Positions 25,258-35,073 are shown, counted from the stretch's first letter. The stretch: DNA of 64,000 nt from Vibrio sp. ED004 (GCF_023206395.1 NZ_CP066150.1:434001-498000), one strand, 5' to 3'. Numbers and translations: made by a program. Notes: generated by a model from the letters alone, not told the origin.

Positions 25258-26325
25258 TTATAAGAATGCGCGATATGGCAGTTCTGGGTCATTTGTGAAG
25301 ATGTCAGCAAAGCCACGGAAGTGCTGGTAGTGCATGCGGCCTTTATCTGTTGGGTATGTGTATTTACCACCGACTTGCCAGAAGAAAGGTGCGAAGCCGT
25401 ATTGAAGACGTTCTTTCTTCATGTTCCACAGCATTTCGATTTCACGCGGGTCATTTTGGAAGTTAGCCCAAATGTCGTGGTGGAACGGAACCACGACTTC
25501 ACAGTTCAAAGACTCAGCAGCACGAAGAATATCTGAAGATGTCATTTTGTCTGTTACGCCACGTGGGTTCTCACCGTAAGAAAGCAGTGCAACGTCGATC
25601 TTGTGGTCATTACCGTGTTTAGCGTAGTAGTTAGAGTAGTGAGAGTCACCAGAGTGGTAAACTGAACCGCCGGTAGTTTCTACTAGGTAGTTCACTGCTC
25701 GGTCGTCCATTCCGTCTAGAATTTCTTTGTCTAGGGAAGACGTTCCTTCAGGAAGTGTCACTAGTGCAGTACGATCGAATGCGTCAAGAACCTTGATGTT
25801 GACGTCTTTGATCTTAATTTCGTCGCCAACTTTCGCGATAACACAACGATCTTCTGGTACACCCCATTTCATCCATAGATCAACACATGCTTTAGGACCG
25901 ATAAACCTAACGTGCTCGCCACAGTTTTGTAGAACGGCTGCTGCAACATTGATGTCAATGTGGTCGCCGTGATCGTGAGATGCCATCACTGCATCGATCT
26001 CTTTAATAGCGAAAGGGTCCAGTGGGAAGATTGCTGTGCGTAGGTTTGGTTGAAGTGCTTCAACGCCACCCATACGCATCATTTGGTGCTGGTTTTTCAT
26101 TTTTTGAACAGCTTGTGTTTTTTTACCAGTACCACACCAGAAGTCCATTGATAGGTTTGCACCACCTTCTGATTTTAGCCAAATACCCGTACAGCCAAGC
26201 CACCACATAGAAAATGTATTCGGTTGCACGACAGTTTGCTCGATCTCTTCATTTAACCATGTGCCCCACTCAGGGAATGTATTTAGGATCCAAGACTCGC
26301 GAGTGATTTCGTTTACGTTGCTCAT
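25258..26325 (-). CDS. ulaG: L-ascorbate-6-phosphate lactonase
   Basis: UlaG hydrolyses L-ascorbate 6-phosphate to 3-keto-L-gulonate 6-phosphate, the first intracellular step after PTS uptake. The 355-aa protein is a metallo-beta-lactamase-fold enzyme with the metal-binding motif HDHGDHID at residues 117-124 and further histidines in [13 protein letters not shown] and VVPFHHDIW. Length matches E. coli UlaG (354 aa). It is transcribed divergently from the ulaA operon, downstream of ulaR. The gap to ulaR is about 120 bp and may hold its own promoter. Confidence 0.97.
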   Translation of the reverse strand: MSNVNEITRESWILNTFPEWGTWLNEEIEQTVVQPNTFSMWWLGCTGIWLKSEGGANLSMDFWCGTGKKTQAVQKMKNQHQMMRMGGVEALQPNLRTAIFPLDPFAIKEIDAVMASHDHGDHIDINVAAAVLQNCGEHVRFIGPKACVDLWMKWGVPEDRCVIAKVGDEIKIKDVNIKVLDAFDRTALVTLPEGTSSLDKEILDGMDDRAVNYLVETTGGSVYHSGDSHYSNYYAKHGNDHKIDVALLSYGENPRGVTDKMTSSDILRAAESLNCEVVVPFHHDIWANFQNDPREIEMLWNMKKERLQYGFAPFFWQVGGKYTYPTDKGRMHYQHFRGFADIFTNDPELPYRAFL

Positions 26326-26445
26326 GATAATACCTTTTATTTCAATAATTTGATTAATTTTGGATGTAGGGAGCCGAGCGCCTTAATTTTGATTAAGGCA
26401 CTGAGCTTAATTTATTATTATTTGTGGGCTAGTCTGCCCTGAGAT

Positions 26446-27201
26446 TTAAACTAGGATGACTTGCGTCCCTTGAGCTTCAATCCGCTTGACGACTTCGGGA
26501 TTGGCATCTTTACCGGTGATGACGATGTCTATTTGCTTGGTGCTGCAAAAGAGCATTCCGGTACGTTGTCCAACTTTTGAACTATCGACCACTACGACAA
26601 GCTTATCGACCTGTTCTAGCATTTGTTGTTCGGCTACGGCCGTTAACATGTCGGCCTTGTATAGCCCGGCATCCGTTAAGCCTTTACCTGAGGTGAACAT
26701 CCAGTTTCCCGCATAGCCGCCTAATGAATTAGGGGCAGGGTTTAGAAAGATGTTCTGCGCTTTGTTGTATTGACCACCAATGATGATGACATCGTCATGA
26801 TCTTCGTTGATCAAGTAGCTTGCGAGTGGAAAGTAGTTCGTTACGATCTGAACATCTTCCCCACATAACTGTTGTCCAAGTAGGAACGCAGTAGAACCAC
26901 AGTTGATCACAACTGTATCTCCAGCCTCGCAAAGTCCAGCTGCTGCTTGCGCAATCTCAGCTTTCTCTTCATAAAACTCAGTGCTGTTGATATTGAGTGG
27001 TGACCACTTTCTCTTCTGATTCTCTACTCGTTCAGCGCCATTTCGAACTTTTCTAAGTCGGCCAACTTCATCTAATTTAGCGATGTCACGTCTTGCAGTA
27101 GCAGGTGAAACACTAAATTTATCAATAATATGTGAGACGTTTATTGTCTGCATATCTTCTAATAGCGACACGATGCCGTTATGTCTTTGTACTTCATTCA
27201 T
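26446..27201 (-). CDS. ulaR: Ascorbate regulon repressor UlaR (DeoR family)
   Basis: UlaR represses the ula genes and is released by L-ascorbate 6-phosphate. The protein (251 aa) has the DeoR helix-turn-helix (VSHIIDKFSVSPATARRDIAKLDEVGRLRKVRNGAE in two helices) and a sensor domain with VVINCGSTAFLLGQQLCG, VTNYFPLASYLI, IGGQYNKAQ and WMFTSGKGLT, all nearly as in E. coli UlaR. The ATG at 27201 (MNEVQRHN) aligns with the E. coli start; an upstream GTG at 27210 is unlikely. It faces the ulaA operon across a 340-bp region with matching repeats. Confidence 0.96.
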   Translation of the reverse strand: MNEVQRHNGIVSLLEDMQTINVSHIIDKFSVSPATARRDIAKLDEVGRLRKVRNGAERVENQKRKWSPLNINSTEFYEEKAEIAQAAAGLCEAGDTVVINCGSTAFLLGQQLCGEDVQIVTNYFPLASYLINEDHDDVIIIGGQYNKAQNIFLNPAPNSLGGYAGNWMFTSGKGLTDAGLYKADMLTAVAEQQMLEQVDKLVVVVDSSKVGQRTGMLFCSTKQIDIVITGKDANPEVVKRIEAQGTQVILV

Positions 27202-27234
27202 ATTTATCACTCTTTATGTCGTTGTGACAATTTG

Positions 27235-27250
27235 ATGATTACTTTTGATT
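27235..27250. promoter_or_regulatory. Candidate UlaR operator, ulaR side
   Basis: ATGATTACTTTTGATT, an exact 16-bp copy of 27443-27458. It lies 34 bp upstream of the ulaR start. Confidence 0.55.
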
Positions 27251-27414
27251 TGTTTTGATTCTAATAATCACCATCATGATTGTCAAACTACATTGCTATA
27301 AAAACTAGAGCTTAATCACAATGATTTATAAGTTATTGATTTTATTTAATTTGTTGTTTTTTGGTGTGATCCGAAGCTCAATTAGGCACATTCTGGGTGT
27401 GGTTAATTGATATA

Positions 27415-27458
27415 AATCAAAGTAATCACAAGTGAGCATTGAATGATTACTTTTGATT
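27415..27458. promoter_or_regulatory. Candidate UlaR operator, ulaA side (inverted pair)
   Basis: AATCAAAGTAATCA (27415-27428) faces ATGATTACTTTTGATT (27443-27458) as an inverted repeat with one base indel. This sits 80-125 bp upstream of ulaA. The rest of 27202-27541 shows no gene. Confidence 0.55.
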
Positions 27459-27541
27459 GGTAAAGTCTAGTTCGTGAGCAAAACTAGACATCATCACATC
27501 CTACATACCATTAAAATTAAAAATTAATCAGGGGTAAAGAT

Positions 27542-29380
27542 ATGGAATTCTTATATGATATTTTCTATATTTTTTACAGTCAGGTAATGACCAAAGCACC
27601 GTTGCTACTCGGTCTTGTTACTTGTCTGGGTTACATTCTACTCAAGCGTGACGCAACAACTATTATCTCCGGCTCTATTAAAACCATCGTTGGTTTCATG
27701 ATAGTGCAGGTAGGTGCAGGAACATTGGTAGCGGGTTTTAAACCGGTTATCGAGAAAATGAGTGAAATACATGGATTGACAGGGTCGGTGATTGACCCGT
27801 ACACATCCATGATGTCCACCATGGAAACTATGGGCGACAATTACTCTTGGGTTGGTTATGCCGTATTAATGGCACTTGGGCTCAACATTCTACTGGTTGC
27901 CTTCCGCCGTATTACTGGTATCAGAACCATCATGCTGACGGGACATATCATGTTCCAGCAAGCTGGCCTCATTGCTGTTTTCTACTTCGTGCTTGGCGCA
28001 GGTATGTGGGAAACCATTATCTATTCTGCAATATTGATGGCGTTGTACTGGGGTATCTCGTCAAACATCATGTTCAAGCCTACTCAAGAAGTGACTGGCG
28101 GAGCGGGTTTCTCTATAGGTCACCAACAACAGTTTGCATCATGGATAGCAACCAAGGTTGCTCCTAAGCTTGGCGACAAGAATGACAGTGTCGACCACAT
28201 TAAACTGCCTAAATGGCTACACATTTTCCACGATAGCATTGCAGCGACAACGCTCGTAATGACGGCTTTCTTTGGCATCATTCTTCTTTCGTTTGGTCTT
28301 GATAACCTTCAAGACATGGCAGGTAAAACACACTGGTTTATCTACATTTTCGAAACTGGTTTGAAATTCGCAGTAGCGATTCAAGTTATCGTCACCGGCG
28401 TTCGTATGTTCGTAGCGGAATTGTCCGAGGCCTTTAACGGTATTTCTCAACGTCTTATTCCTAACGCTGTGTTAGCAATCGATTGTGCGGCTATTTACGC
28501 ATACTCTCCAAACGCAATGGTGTTCGGATTCATGTGGGGTGCGGTTGGTCAATTCACCGCTGTTCTTGCAATGTTAGCGTTTGACGCACCAATCATGATC
28601 ATCCCTGGCTTTATTCCAATGTTCTTCTCGAACGCAACCATTGGCGTGTTTGCTAACCACTTTGGTGGCTGGAAAGCGGTAATGAAGATTTGTTTCGTGA
28701 TGGGCATCATCGAAGTGGTTGGTTCTGCTTGGGCAATCCACATCTTTGCTCAATCTGGTACTGAGTTTAACGGCTGGATGGGTATGGCTGACTGGGCTCT
28801 GGTATTCCCACCTATCATGCAAGGTATCTCAAGCTCTAGCATGTTCTTCTTTGTGATTTTGGCTATGGCTGGTGTCTATATGTTCTTCGCTTCTAAGCAA
28901 CTACGAGCTGAAGAAGACGCAGAAGCTGCCGCTGAAACAATGACCGCAGTAACACCTGAGGGCATTGAGGTTGAAGTCGCGGTACCACAACAATCGACAG
29001 CAACAGCTCAAGCTCCATCTGCTTCTACAACGACAGCTTCTACAACATCCGAAAATCGAGTCTCACCAGCAGCTGATCAGAAACCAGTCCGTGTCTTAGT
29101 GTGCTGTGGTTCAGGGCAAGGTTCTTCAATGATGTGCTCTAAGAAAATCAAAGAGTACTTAGACAAGAAAGGCATCCCAAGCTCGACCTTTAACAGCGCT
29201 ATCACCGATTACAAATCGCACCTTGGTTCATTCGACATCATCGTTACTTCAGTTGCTCTTGCAGCGAAGATCACGGGTCTGCCGGAAGGTAAGCAACAGT
29301 TAGCGGTTAAGAACATGATTATGGTGAAAACTTTCGGCGACGAGCTTGTTTCCATCATCGAGAACAACTTCCACAAATAA
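27542..29380 (+). CDS. ulaA: Fused ascorbate PTS permease, EIIC-EIIB (UlaA-UlaB)
   Basis: The ascorbate PTS takes up L-ascorbate and phosphorylates it at C6. In E. coli EIIC (UlaA, 465 aa) and EIIB (UlaB, 101 aa) are separate; here one 612-aa chain holds both. Residues 1 to about 455 are the multi-helix EIIC domain ([53 protein letters not shown]). A flexible Ala/Thr/Ser/Gln linker follows (about 460-510). EIIB starts near 516 ([16 protein letters not shown]) with the phosphorylated Cys at 521 or 522, the second fitting the CGxGQGSS motif. It is first in the operon and followed by a stem-loop, then ulaC. Confidence 0.96.
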   Translation: MEFLYDIFYIFYSQVMTKAPLLLGLVTCLGYILLKRDATTIISGSIKTIVGFMIVQVGAGTLVAGFKPVIEKMSEIHGLTGSVIDPYTSMMSTMETMGDNYSWVGYAVLMALGLNILLVAFRRITGIRTIMLTGHIMFQQAGLIAVFYFVLGAGMWETIIYSAILMALYWGISSNIMFKPTQEVTGGAGFSIGHQQQFASWIATKVAPKLGDKNDSVDHIKLPKWLHIFHDSIAATTLVMTAFFGIILLSFGLDNLQDMAGKTHWFIYIFETGLKFAVAIQVIVTGVRMFVAELSEAFNGISQRLIPNAVLAIDCAAIYAYSPNAMVFGFMWGAVGQFTAVLAMLAFDAPIMIIPGFIPMFFSNATIGVFANHFGGWKAVMKICFVMGIIEVVGSAWAIHIFAQSGTEFNGWMGMADWALVFPPIMQGISSSSMFFFVILAMAGVYMFFASKQLRAEEDAEAAAETMTAVTPEGIEVEVAVPQQSTATAQAPSASTTTASTTSENRVSPAADQKPVRVLVCCGSGQGSSMMCSKKIKEYLDKKGIPSSTFNSAITDYKSHLGSFDIIVTSVALAAKITGLPEGKQQLAVKNMIMVKTFGDELVSIIENNFHK

Positions 29381-29386
29381 TGAAAA

Positions 29387-29415
29387 TGGCTCAGTGGCAT
29401 AGCGCTACTGAGCCA
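29387..29415 (+). other. Intercistronic stem-loop between ulaAB and ulaC
   Basis: TGGCTCAGT pairs with ACTGAGCCA with an internal GC-rich extension and small loop, no T-run after it. It may protect the ulaAB message or lower read-through to ulaC. Confidence 0.55.
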
Positions 29416-29445
29416 ATAAAAACAATTATATAAGTGAGCAATAAC

Positions 29446-29913
29446 ATGAACTTAAAAGAATCTCTTATCAAAAATAACTCTATCCTACTCAACGCAAAAG
29501 CCGCTGACTGGAAAGCGGCGATCAAGCTTGGTACTGATGCATTGGTGAAAGCGGGTATTGCGGAAGAGCGTTACTACGACGCGATTACCAAAGCGATTGG
29601 TGAAGAAGGCCCTTATATCTGTATTCACGATGCGTTCGCACTGCCGCATTGCCGCCCTGAAGATGGTGTGATTCGTACTGGGTTTGCTTTAACTGTGCTT
29701 GAAACACCAATCATGTTTGAAGGTGTTGATGAGCCTGTTGATGTGTTGATCACGTTAGCGGGTAAAGATTCAGAAGAGCACATCGAAGGCACCATGCAAG
29801 TGGCGAACTTGATTGAATTTGATGAAGACTTCTCAAAACTTCGCGCATGCAAAAGCCCAGAAGAAGTGGCGCGTTTAATTGATGCTGCGTTACTGCAAGC
29901 GGAAGCAGCGTAA
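29446..29913 (+). CDS. ulaC: Ascorbate PTS EIIA component
   Basis: UlaC passes phosphate from HPr to the EIIB domain. The protein (155 aa) is a mannitol/fructose-type EIIA: the region [17 protein letters not shown] contains the active His68 (LPH), and [22 protein letters not shown] and RLIDAA match UlaC. The ATG at 29446 aligns with the E. coli start; a GTG at 29434 would add four residues. It is 10 bp upstream of ulaF. Confidence 0.94.
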   Translation: MNLKESLIKNNSILLNAKAADWKAAIKLGTDALVKAGIAEERYYDAITKAIGEEGPYICIHDAFALPHCRPEDGVIRTGFALTVLETPIMFEGVDEPVDVLITLAGKDSEEHIEGTMQVANLIEFDEDFSKLRACKSPEEVARLIDAALLQAEAA

Positions 29914-29923
29914 GGAGACAACT

Positions 29924-30622
29924 ATGTCTAAATATAGCCAACTGAAACAACGCGTCTTAGAAGCCAATTTGCAGCTTCCGAAGTATGGTTTGGTGACATT
30001 CACTTGGGGCAATGTCTCTGAGTTTGACCGTACTAATGGCGTGATAGCGATTAAGCCATCAGGTGTCGAATACTGCGATATGACAGCTGAAGATATGGTG
30101 GTCGTCGATCTAGAAGGCAACATTGTTGAAGGGAAACTGAATCCTTCAAGTGATACCGCAACTCATTTAGAGCTTTACAAAGCTTTCCCTGAGGTCAGTG
30201 GCATTGTTCACACGCATTCACGCAGTGCCACTATTTGGGCGCAAGCCGGCATCGATATTCCAGCCTTGGGCACCACTCATGCTGACTATTTCTACGGTGA
30301 CATCCCATGTACACGTCGATTGTCTCACTCTGAAATTGCTGAAGAGTACGAGAAAAATACCGGCTTGGTGATCATTGAAGAGTTCAAGCAGCGTCGAATT
30401 GATCCAATGGCCGTTCCCAGCGTGATTGTTGCAGGACATGCGCCTTTCTCTTGGGGCAAAGACGCCAACGATGCGGTTCACAACGCGGTGGTATTAGAAG
30501 AAGTGTCTGCAATGGCGTTGGCAACGCGCACCTTGAATAGCGGCATCAAAATTCAGCCAGAACTATCCGACAAACACTACTTACGTAAGCACGGTGAAAA
30601 TGCTTATTACGGCCAACAGTAA
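29924..30622 (+). CDS. ulaF: L-ribulose-5-phosphate 4-epimerase
   Basis: UlaF converts L-ribulose 5-phosphate to D-xylulose 5-phosphate, the last step of the ascorbate route. The 232-aa class II aldolase-fold protein has the [10 protein letters not shown] and IKPSGVEY phosphate-binding segments, [15 protein letters not shown], and the metal ligands His96/His98 in VHTHSR. The start ATG at 29924 follows AAGGAG at a good distance. A paralog sits at 42374-43084; the two are very similar over their length. Confidence 0.97.
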   Translation: MSKYSQLKQRVLEANLQLPKYGLVTFTWGNVSEFDRTNGVIAIKPSGVEYCDMTAEDMVVVDLEGNIVEGKLNPSSDTATHLELYKAFPEVSGIVHTHSRSATIWAQAGIDIPALGTTHADYFYGDIPCTRRLSHSEIAEEYEKNTGLVIIEEFKQRRIDPMAVPSVIVAGHAPFSWGKDANDAVHNAVVLEEVSAMALATRTLNSGIKIQPELSDKHYLRKHGENAYYGQQ

Positions 30623-30720
30623 ATCGGCTTTTCGTTTAAGTAGGCCGTTTAACGAGCTTCGGCTCTAAGTAGTTTCAATATTGATTAGGCCCGACTTCAG
30701 GGAATAAGTGAGAGGACTCT

Positions 30721-31542
30721 ATGTATAAAGTGCTGGCGTTAGATCTCGATGGAACCGTGTTAAAGGATGATCACACGATTCATCCAGAACTGAAAAAGGC
30801 GATCCAAGAAGCCAAACAAAGTTGTCATGTCGTGATTGTGACTGGTCGACACCACACAGCAGCACGACCTTATTACTACGAATTGGGGTTAGATACGCCA
30901 ATCATCTGCTGTAACGGCACTTATGTTTATGACTATCAAACTGAAACGGTACTGACTCAAAACTCGATAGATAAAGACAAAGCGCTGACCTTCATCGATA
31001 TGGCAGATGAGTTTCAGCTCAAAATGGTCATGTACATCACGCATGCCATGACGTACTCACACTACAACCCATTTGCCTACATGTTGGCATTGGAAAGTTG
31101 GGCAGAAACGGCACCAGAGCAACATCGCCCTCAAATTTACCAAGTGGAATCATTCATTGAAACGGCTCAGCAAGCCGAACACGTTTGGAAGTTTGTGGTG
31201 GAAGGTAGCCAAGACTCAGTAGACCGTTTAATGCAACACCCATGGATAGAAGAGAACTTCAACGGTGAACGTTCTTGGTCAAACCGAATCGACTTTGCTG
31301 CAAAAGGTAACAGTAAGGGCCTACGCCTTGCTGAATACATCGCAGAACTGGGTTATCAAGCCGATGACGTGATTGCCGTCGGTGATAACCACAACGACAT
31401 ATCCATGCTTAAGTACGCCGGGTTAGGCGTAGCGATGCTCAATGCTGATGACATCGTCAAGTCATACGTTCAACGCGTGTGCTCAACAGATAACAACCAT
31501 GATGGCTTAGCCCGTCTAATACGTGAACAAATTAAAGGATAA
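30721..31542 (+). CDS. Cof-type HAD-IIB phosphatase in the ula operon
   Basis: A 273-aa HAD hydrolase of the YidA/Cof group: motif I LALDLDGTVLKDD, motif II VIVTGRHH, and motif IV VGDNHNDISMLKYAGLGVAM. It sits inside the ula operon between ulaF and ulaD, a gene not found in the E. coli ula operon. A close paralog occupies the matching place in the yia-like operon (41521-42363). The sharing of GRHHTAARPYYYELGLDTPIICCNGTY-like text (in parts) between both copies shows a common origin. The substrate may be a sugar phosphate of the pathway; that is inference. Confidence 0.9.
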   Translation: MYKVLALDLDGTVLKDDHTIHPELKKAIQEAKQSCHVVIVTGRHHTAARPYYYELGLDTPIICCNGTYVYDYQTETVLTQNSIDKDKALTFIDMADEFQLKMVMYITHAMTYSHYNPFAYMLALESWAETAPEQHRPQIYQVESFIETAQQAEHVWKFVVEGSQDSVDRLMQHPWIEENFNGERSWSNRIDFAAKGNSKGLRLAEYIAELGYQADDVIAVGDNHNDISMLKYAGLGVAMLNADDIVKSYVQRVCSTDNNHDGLARLIREQIKG

Positions 31543-31546
31543 CAAC

Positions 31547-32194
31547 ATGACTAAACCAATGATTCAGATCGCCCTAGACCAAACAAACCTTCCTGCTGCC
31601 ATTGAAGTGGCAAACAACGTTGAAAGCTTTGTTGATGTGATTGAAGTGGGCACTATTTTGGCGTTTGCAGAAGGGATGACGGCGGTTTCTACGCTTCGTA
31701 AGAATCACCCAGACCATATCCTTGTGTGCGACATGAAAACAACAGATGGTGGCGCTATTTTGGCTCGTATGGCATTCGAAGCGGGCGCTGATTGGATTAC
31801 CGTTTCTGCTGCTGCACACATCGCAACCATTGGTGCATGTAAGAAAGTCGCTGATGAATTTAACGGTGAAATCCAAATCGAAATTTATGGTAACTGGACA
31901 ATGGACGATGCTCAATCTTGGGTCGACCTAGGTATCTCTCAAGCTATCTATCACCGTTCTCGTGACGCTGAACTAGCCGGTGTAGGCTGGACTGAAGAAG
32001 ATCTAGTGAAGATGCGTGCCTTGTCTGAAATGGGTATCGAGCTTTCTATCACGGGCGGTATCGTGCCTGAAGACCTTTACCTATTTGAAGGCATTAAAGC
32101 GAAAACCTTTATCGCAGGCCGCGCACTTGCAGGCGATAAAGGTAAAGAGACAGCAGAAGCGCTAAAAGCTCAGATCGACCGTTACTGGAACTAG
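31547..32194 (+). CDS. ulaD: 3-keto-L-gulonate-6-phosphate decarboxylase
   Basis: UlaD decarboxylates 3-keto-L-gulonate 6-phosphate to L-xylulose 5-phosphate. The 215-aa protein is of the orotidine-monophosphate-decarboxylase suprafamily: IQIALDQTNL, the Mg-binding EVGTILAFAEGM and CDMKTTDGGAI (Asp-x-Lys-x-x-Asp), YHRSRDAELAGVGW and ELSITGGIVPEDL. The ATG at 31547 follows AAAGGA; an in-frame start at 31523 overlaps the HAD gene. It is 8 bp upstream of ulaE. Confidence 0.97.
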   Translation: MTKPMIQIALDQTNLPAAIEVANNVESFVDVIEVGTILAFAEGMTAVSTLRKNHPDHILVCDMKTTDGGAILARMAFEAGADWITVSAAAHIATIGACKKVADEFNGEIQIEIYGNWTMDDAQSWVDLGISQAIYHRSRDAELAGVGWTEEDLVKMRALSEMGIELSITGGIVPEDLYLFEGIKAKTFIAGRALAGDKGKETAEALKAQIDRYWN

Positions 32195-32202
32195 GAGGCG
32201 TT

Positions 32203-33084
32203 ATGTATCAAAACCTGTTACGCCACCGTGTAGGGCTTTATGAAAAGGCCCTACCTAACGAACTCAGCTGGGAAGATAAACTTAAGCAAACCAAAGAACT
32301 CGGCTTTGATTTTCTTGAGATATCGGTAGACGAATCAGATGAGCGTCGCAGTCGACTAGATTGGAATGACGAAGAAGTGTATGCCTTGCGTCGCCTGTGT
32401 GAAAAGCATGGTGTACCGCTGCAATCTATGTGTTTAAGCGCGCATCGTAAGTTCCCATTTGGATCTGCAGATCCTGTGATTCGAGAACAAGCTGTCATCC
32501 ATATGGAGAAAGCGATCTCGTTGGCTTACAAGTTGGGTATTCGTACCATCCAACTCGCTGGGTATGACGTCTACTATGAGCCAGCCGATAAAGTGACTCA
32601 CCAGAGGTTTATTGAAGGCATGAAGCTTTCCGCGCAGTTGGCGGAAAGGTCGGGCGTTATGCTTGCTGTCGAGATCATGGATACCGATTACTTGAACTCT
32701 TTGAGCAAGTTTGAAGTACTGAGTCGTGAAGTCAATTCACCGTATTTCACGGCGTATCCAGATGTGGGCAATATCTCTGGTTGGAATTACGACATAGTGA
32801 CTGAGCTCAAACTGAGTAAGCCTCATATCACTCAAATTCACCTCAAAGACACTTATAAAGTGACTGACGAGTACAAAGGGCAGTTTCGAGACTTAGTGAT
32901 TGGTGATGGTGAGGTTGACTTCAATGCCATTTTTGAAACGTTGAAAGAGACTGAGTGCGTTGTACCACTCGTGATCGAGATGTGGGCTCAAGATGAACGC
33001 TGGAAAGATAATATACTCACGGCACAAAAACGCTTGAATGAAGTGTGTGTTCAAACGAGTGTTCCGATGCTGTTTGACCACTAG
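32203..33084 (+). CDS. ulaE: L-xylulose-5-phosphate 3-epimerase
   Basis: UlaE interconverts L-xylulose 5-phosphate and L-ribulose 5-phosphate. The 293-aa TIM-barrel protein contains GLYEKALP, LGFDFLEISVDESDERRSRLDW (two parts), SMCLSAHRKFPFGS, RTIQLAGYDVYYE, VEIMDTDYLNSL, YPDVGNISGW and LVIEMWAQ, the typical UlaE marks including metal-binding Glu and Asp. The ribosome site AGGAGG is excellent. It is the last gene of the ulaAB-C-F-HAD-D-E operon; a paralog is at 37213-38082. Confidence 0.97.
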   Translation: MYQNLLRHRVGLYEKALPNELSWEDKLKQTKELGFDFLEISVDESDERRSRLDWNDEEVYALRRLCEKHGVPLQSMCLSAHRKFPFGSADPVIREQAVIHMEKAISLAYKLGIRTIQLAGYDVYYEPADKVTHQRFIEGMKLSAQLAERSGVMLAVEIMDTDYLNSLSKFEVLSREVNSPYFTAYPDVGNISGWNYDIVTELKLSKPHITQIHLKDTYKVTDEYKGQFRDLVIGDGEVDFNAIFETLKETECVVPLVIEMWAQDERWKDNILTAQKRLNEVCVQTSVPMLFDH

Positions 33085-33144
33085 CTCTACTTAGAATGCT
33101 TAACGAGTTTCTCTTTGCGTTCTCCATGCTCCTAACGAAAAGAG

Positions 33145-33183
33145 AAAATGCAGCATATTGCCCCCAATATGCTGCATTTTTAT
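33145..33183 (+). terminator. Terminator of the ula operon
   Basis: AAAATGCAGCATATTG and CAATATGCTGCATTTT pair perfectly (16 bp, 4-nt loop) followed by T-rich sequence. A bidirectional use is possible because the next gene is convergent. Confidence 0.95.
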
Positions 33184-33246
33184 ATCAATATGTCGCTCTA
33201 AACTTTTGAAGCTGAGGTTATGTCAATTTTGAAATAGTGGCTGTGC

Positions 33247-33456
33247 TTAAACAGCGATCGTTACATGATCACGGCCCACTTCAGCCATCTGAATCAGGTA
33301 GTCCGTATGGTACTTCTTCTTGATGATGATTTGGCTACCGATTTCAGCAATAATCTTTACCACTTCCAACGCATCAGAAGGATGTAATGAAGAGTCTTTT
33401 GAAATTTCGATATTAACGCCTAAATTTGCCAATTTGATGATGTCGCTAGAATGCAT
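33247..33456 (-). CDS. Small hypothetical protein
   Basis: The frame gives 69 aa from the ATG at 33456 (a TTG at 33468 is an alternative). It reads as two helix-strand units: SSDIIKLANLGVNIEIS, then SDALEVVKIIAEIGSQIIIKK and TDYLIQMAEVGRDHVTIAV. The second half resembles a repeat of the first. No known motif, no signal peptide. It is convergent with the ula operon and divergent from the following HAD gene. Coding is supported only by the compositional look and the regular pattern. Confidence 0.55.
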   Translation of the reverse strand: MHSSDIIKLANLGVNIEISKDSSLHPSDALEVVKIIAEIGSQIIIKKKYHTDYLIQMAEVGRDHVTIAV

Positions 33457-33701
33457 GGTCGTGTCCAAGGTATTTGATTTTCGTGGACTATATCATCTTC
33501 AATTTATGCAACTCTACTTGGTTTAAGTAAAAATGGGTGAGATGTGCTCAAAATATGATTTCAATAGTAAAACAACGGCTTTTATTGCATCACTTCGGTT
33601 AATTGTCGGATTGTTGAATAAGATCATATTAAGAGGATCATGAATAGGTTTTATCTAGTGCGATTAGTACTATGAGTCTCAAAACAGACGAGAGATTGAC
33701 G

Positions 33702-34301
33702 ATGCCAAAGTTAGATAAATATAAAGGAATTATTTTTGATCTCGATGGGACTCTGGTCAATTCTATGGTGGCACATGCTCATGCATGGCAACAAACTTGT
33801 GAGAAGTTCGGTATTCCTTACGACAAAGAATGGTTAGACCAACTTGGTGGAATGCCATCGAGAAAAGTCACACAAGAGATCCTAAAGCGTTACGACCTAA
33901 AGCTAGATGCTCAGGAAATTACCTCGGATAAAATCGCCAACTTTGAAGCCATTGAGCACAAAGGTGACGTTATCCCAGAAACCTATGCGATCTTGCAGCA
34001 ACAGTATCAATTGAAAAAAATTGGAATTGGCACTGGTGCGCAGGCAAAGCATGCAAGGGCGATTCTCAAGATGACGGACATCCCGTCAATGATACGCACA
34101 ATAGTGACTTCGGATGACGTAGAAAATCATAAACCTAACCCAGATACTTTTCTGAAAGTCGCTAGGCAGTTAGAACTTGATCCTACGGATTGTGTGGTAT
34201 TTGAAGATACGATCATTGGGCAATACGCTGCAACGGCTGCAGGTATGGATTGTTACATGGTCGAGGATGGGCGCATAACCCAGTTTGTTCCAGCGAGCTA
34301 A
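33702..34301 (+). CDS. HAD hydrolase, beta-phosphoglucomutase/YqaB-like
   Basis: A HAD subclass IA protein (199 aa from the ATG at 33702, chosen because GAGAG lies 7 nt upstream; an ATG at 33672 adds ten residues without a ribosome site). Motif I is IIFDLDGTLVNSM, the motif II Thr is in GIGTGAQ, motif III Lys in NHKPNPDTF and motif IV VVFEDTIIG. YqaB-like members remove phosphate from fructose 1-phosphate and related sugar phosphates. It is 36 bp upstream of an Rpe paralog. Confidence 0.88.
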   Translation: MPKLDKYKGIIFDLDGTLVNSMVAHAHAWQQTCEKFGIPYDKEWLDQLGGMPSRKVTQEILKRYDLKLDAQEITSDKIANFEAIEHKGDVIPETYAILQQQYQLKKIGIGTGAQAKHARAILKMTDIPSMIRTIVTSDDVENHKPNPDTFLKVARQLELDPTDCVVFEDTIIGQYAATAAGMDCYMVEDGRITQFVPAS

Positions 34302-34337
34302 ACAGAATTTAACGATACAAAAATAACTAGGAAAACA

Positions 34338-35009
34338 ATGAAACAATATCTTATCGCACCTTCGATTCTTTCTGCTGATTTGGCTCGCCTTGGTGAGGAC
34401 GTAGAACGCGTTCTGGCGGCTGGGGCTGATGTTATTCATTTTGACGTTATGGATAACCATTATGTACCCAACCTGACTTTTGGTGCGCCAGTATTAAAAG
34501 CACTACGAGATTATGGCATTACAGCGCCGATTGACGTGCATTTAATGGCGAAGCCTGTTGATCAACTGGTGCCTCAATTTGCAGAGGCGGGTGCGACGAT
34601 GATTACGTTTCATGTAGAAGCCTCTGAGCATGTTGACCGTACTTTACAGTTAATTAAAGAGCACGGTTGCCAAGCCGGAGTGGTATTAAACCCTGCAACA
34701 CCGTTGAGTCATCTTGATTACATCATGGATAAAGTCGACTTGATATTAGTGATGTCGGTGAACCCTGGTTTTGGTGGTCAATCTTTCATCCCAGCTACGC
34801 TCGATAAGCTGCGTTCAATCCGATCACGCATTAATGAATCTGGGCGTGATATTCGCTTAGAAGTCGATGGCGGTGTGAAAGTTAACAACATAAAAGAGAT
34901 TGCTGAAGCGGGGGCGGATATGTTTGTTGCTGGCTCAGCTATTTTTGATAGTGAAGATTACGGACAAGTTATCGATTCAATGCGATCGGAGTTGGCTCAA
35001 TTGAATTAA
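34338..35009 (+). CDS. rpe: Ribulose-phosphate 3-epimerase
   Basis: Rpe interconverts D-ribulose 5-phosphate and D-xylulose 5-phosphate. The 223-aa TIM-barrel has [57 protein letters not shown] and [11 protein letters not shown], including both metal-binding His and both catalytic Asp. It is probably an extra copy, since the housekeeping rpe is usually near dam/gph elsewhere. Here it can move D-xylulose 5-phosphate from ascorbate breakdown into the pentose phosphate pathway. Confidence 0.96.
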   Translation: MKQYLIAPSILSADLARLGEDVERVLAAGADVIHFDVMDNHYVPNLTFGAPVLKALRDYGITAPIDVHLMAKPVDQLVPQFAEAGATMITFHVEASEHVDRTLQLIKEHGCQAGVVLNPATPLSHLDYIMDKVDLILVMSVNPGFGGQSFIPATLDKLRSIRSRINESGRDIRLEVDGGVKVNNIKEIAEAGADMFVAGSAIFDSEDYGQVIDSMRSELAQLN

Positions 35010-35030
35010 GTTGTGTATCTATTGCAGTAC

Positions 35031-35073
35031 AAAGGCTCGAAGTGTTCTGTGTATCAGGCTTCGGGCTTTTTTT
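35031..35073 (+). terminator. Terminator of rpe
   Basis: AAAGGCTCGAAG and CTTCGGGCTTT pair with two imperfect positions, followed by T7. Confidence 0.8.
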
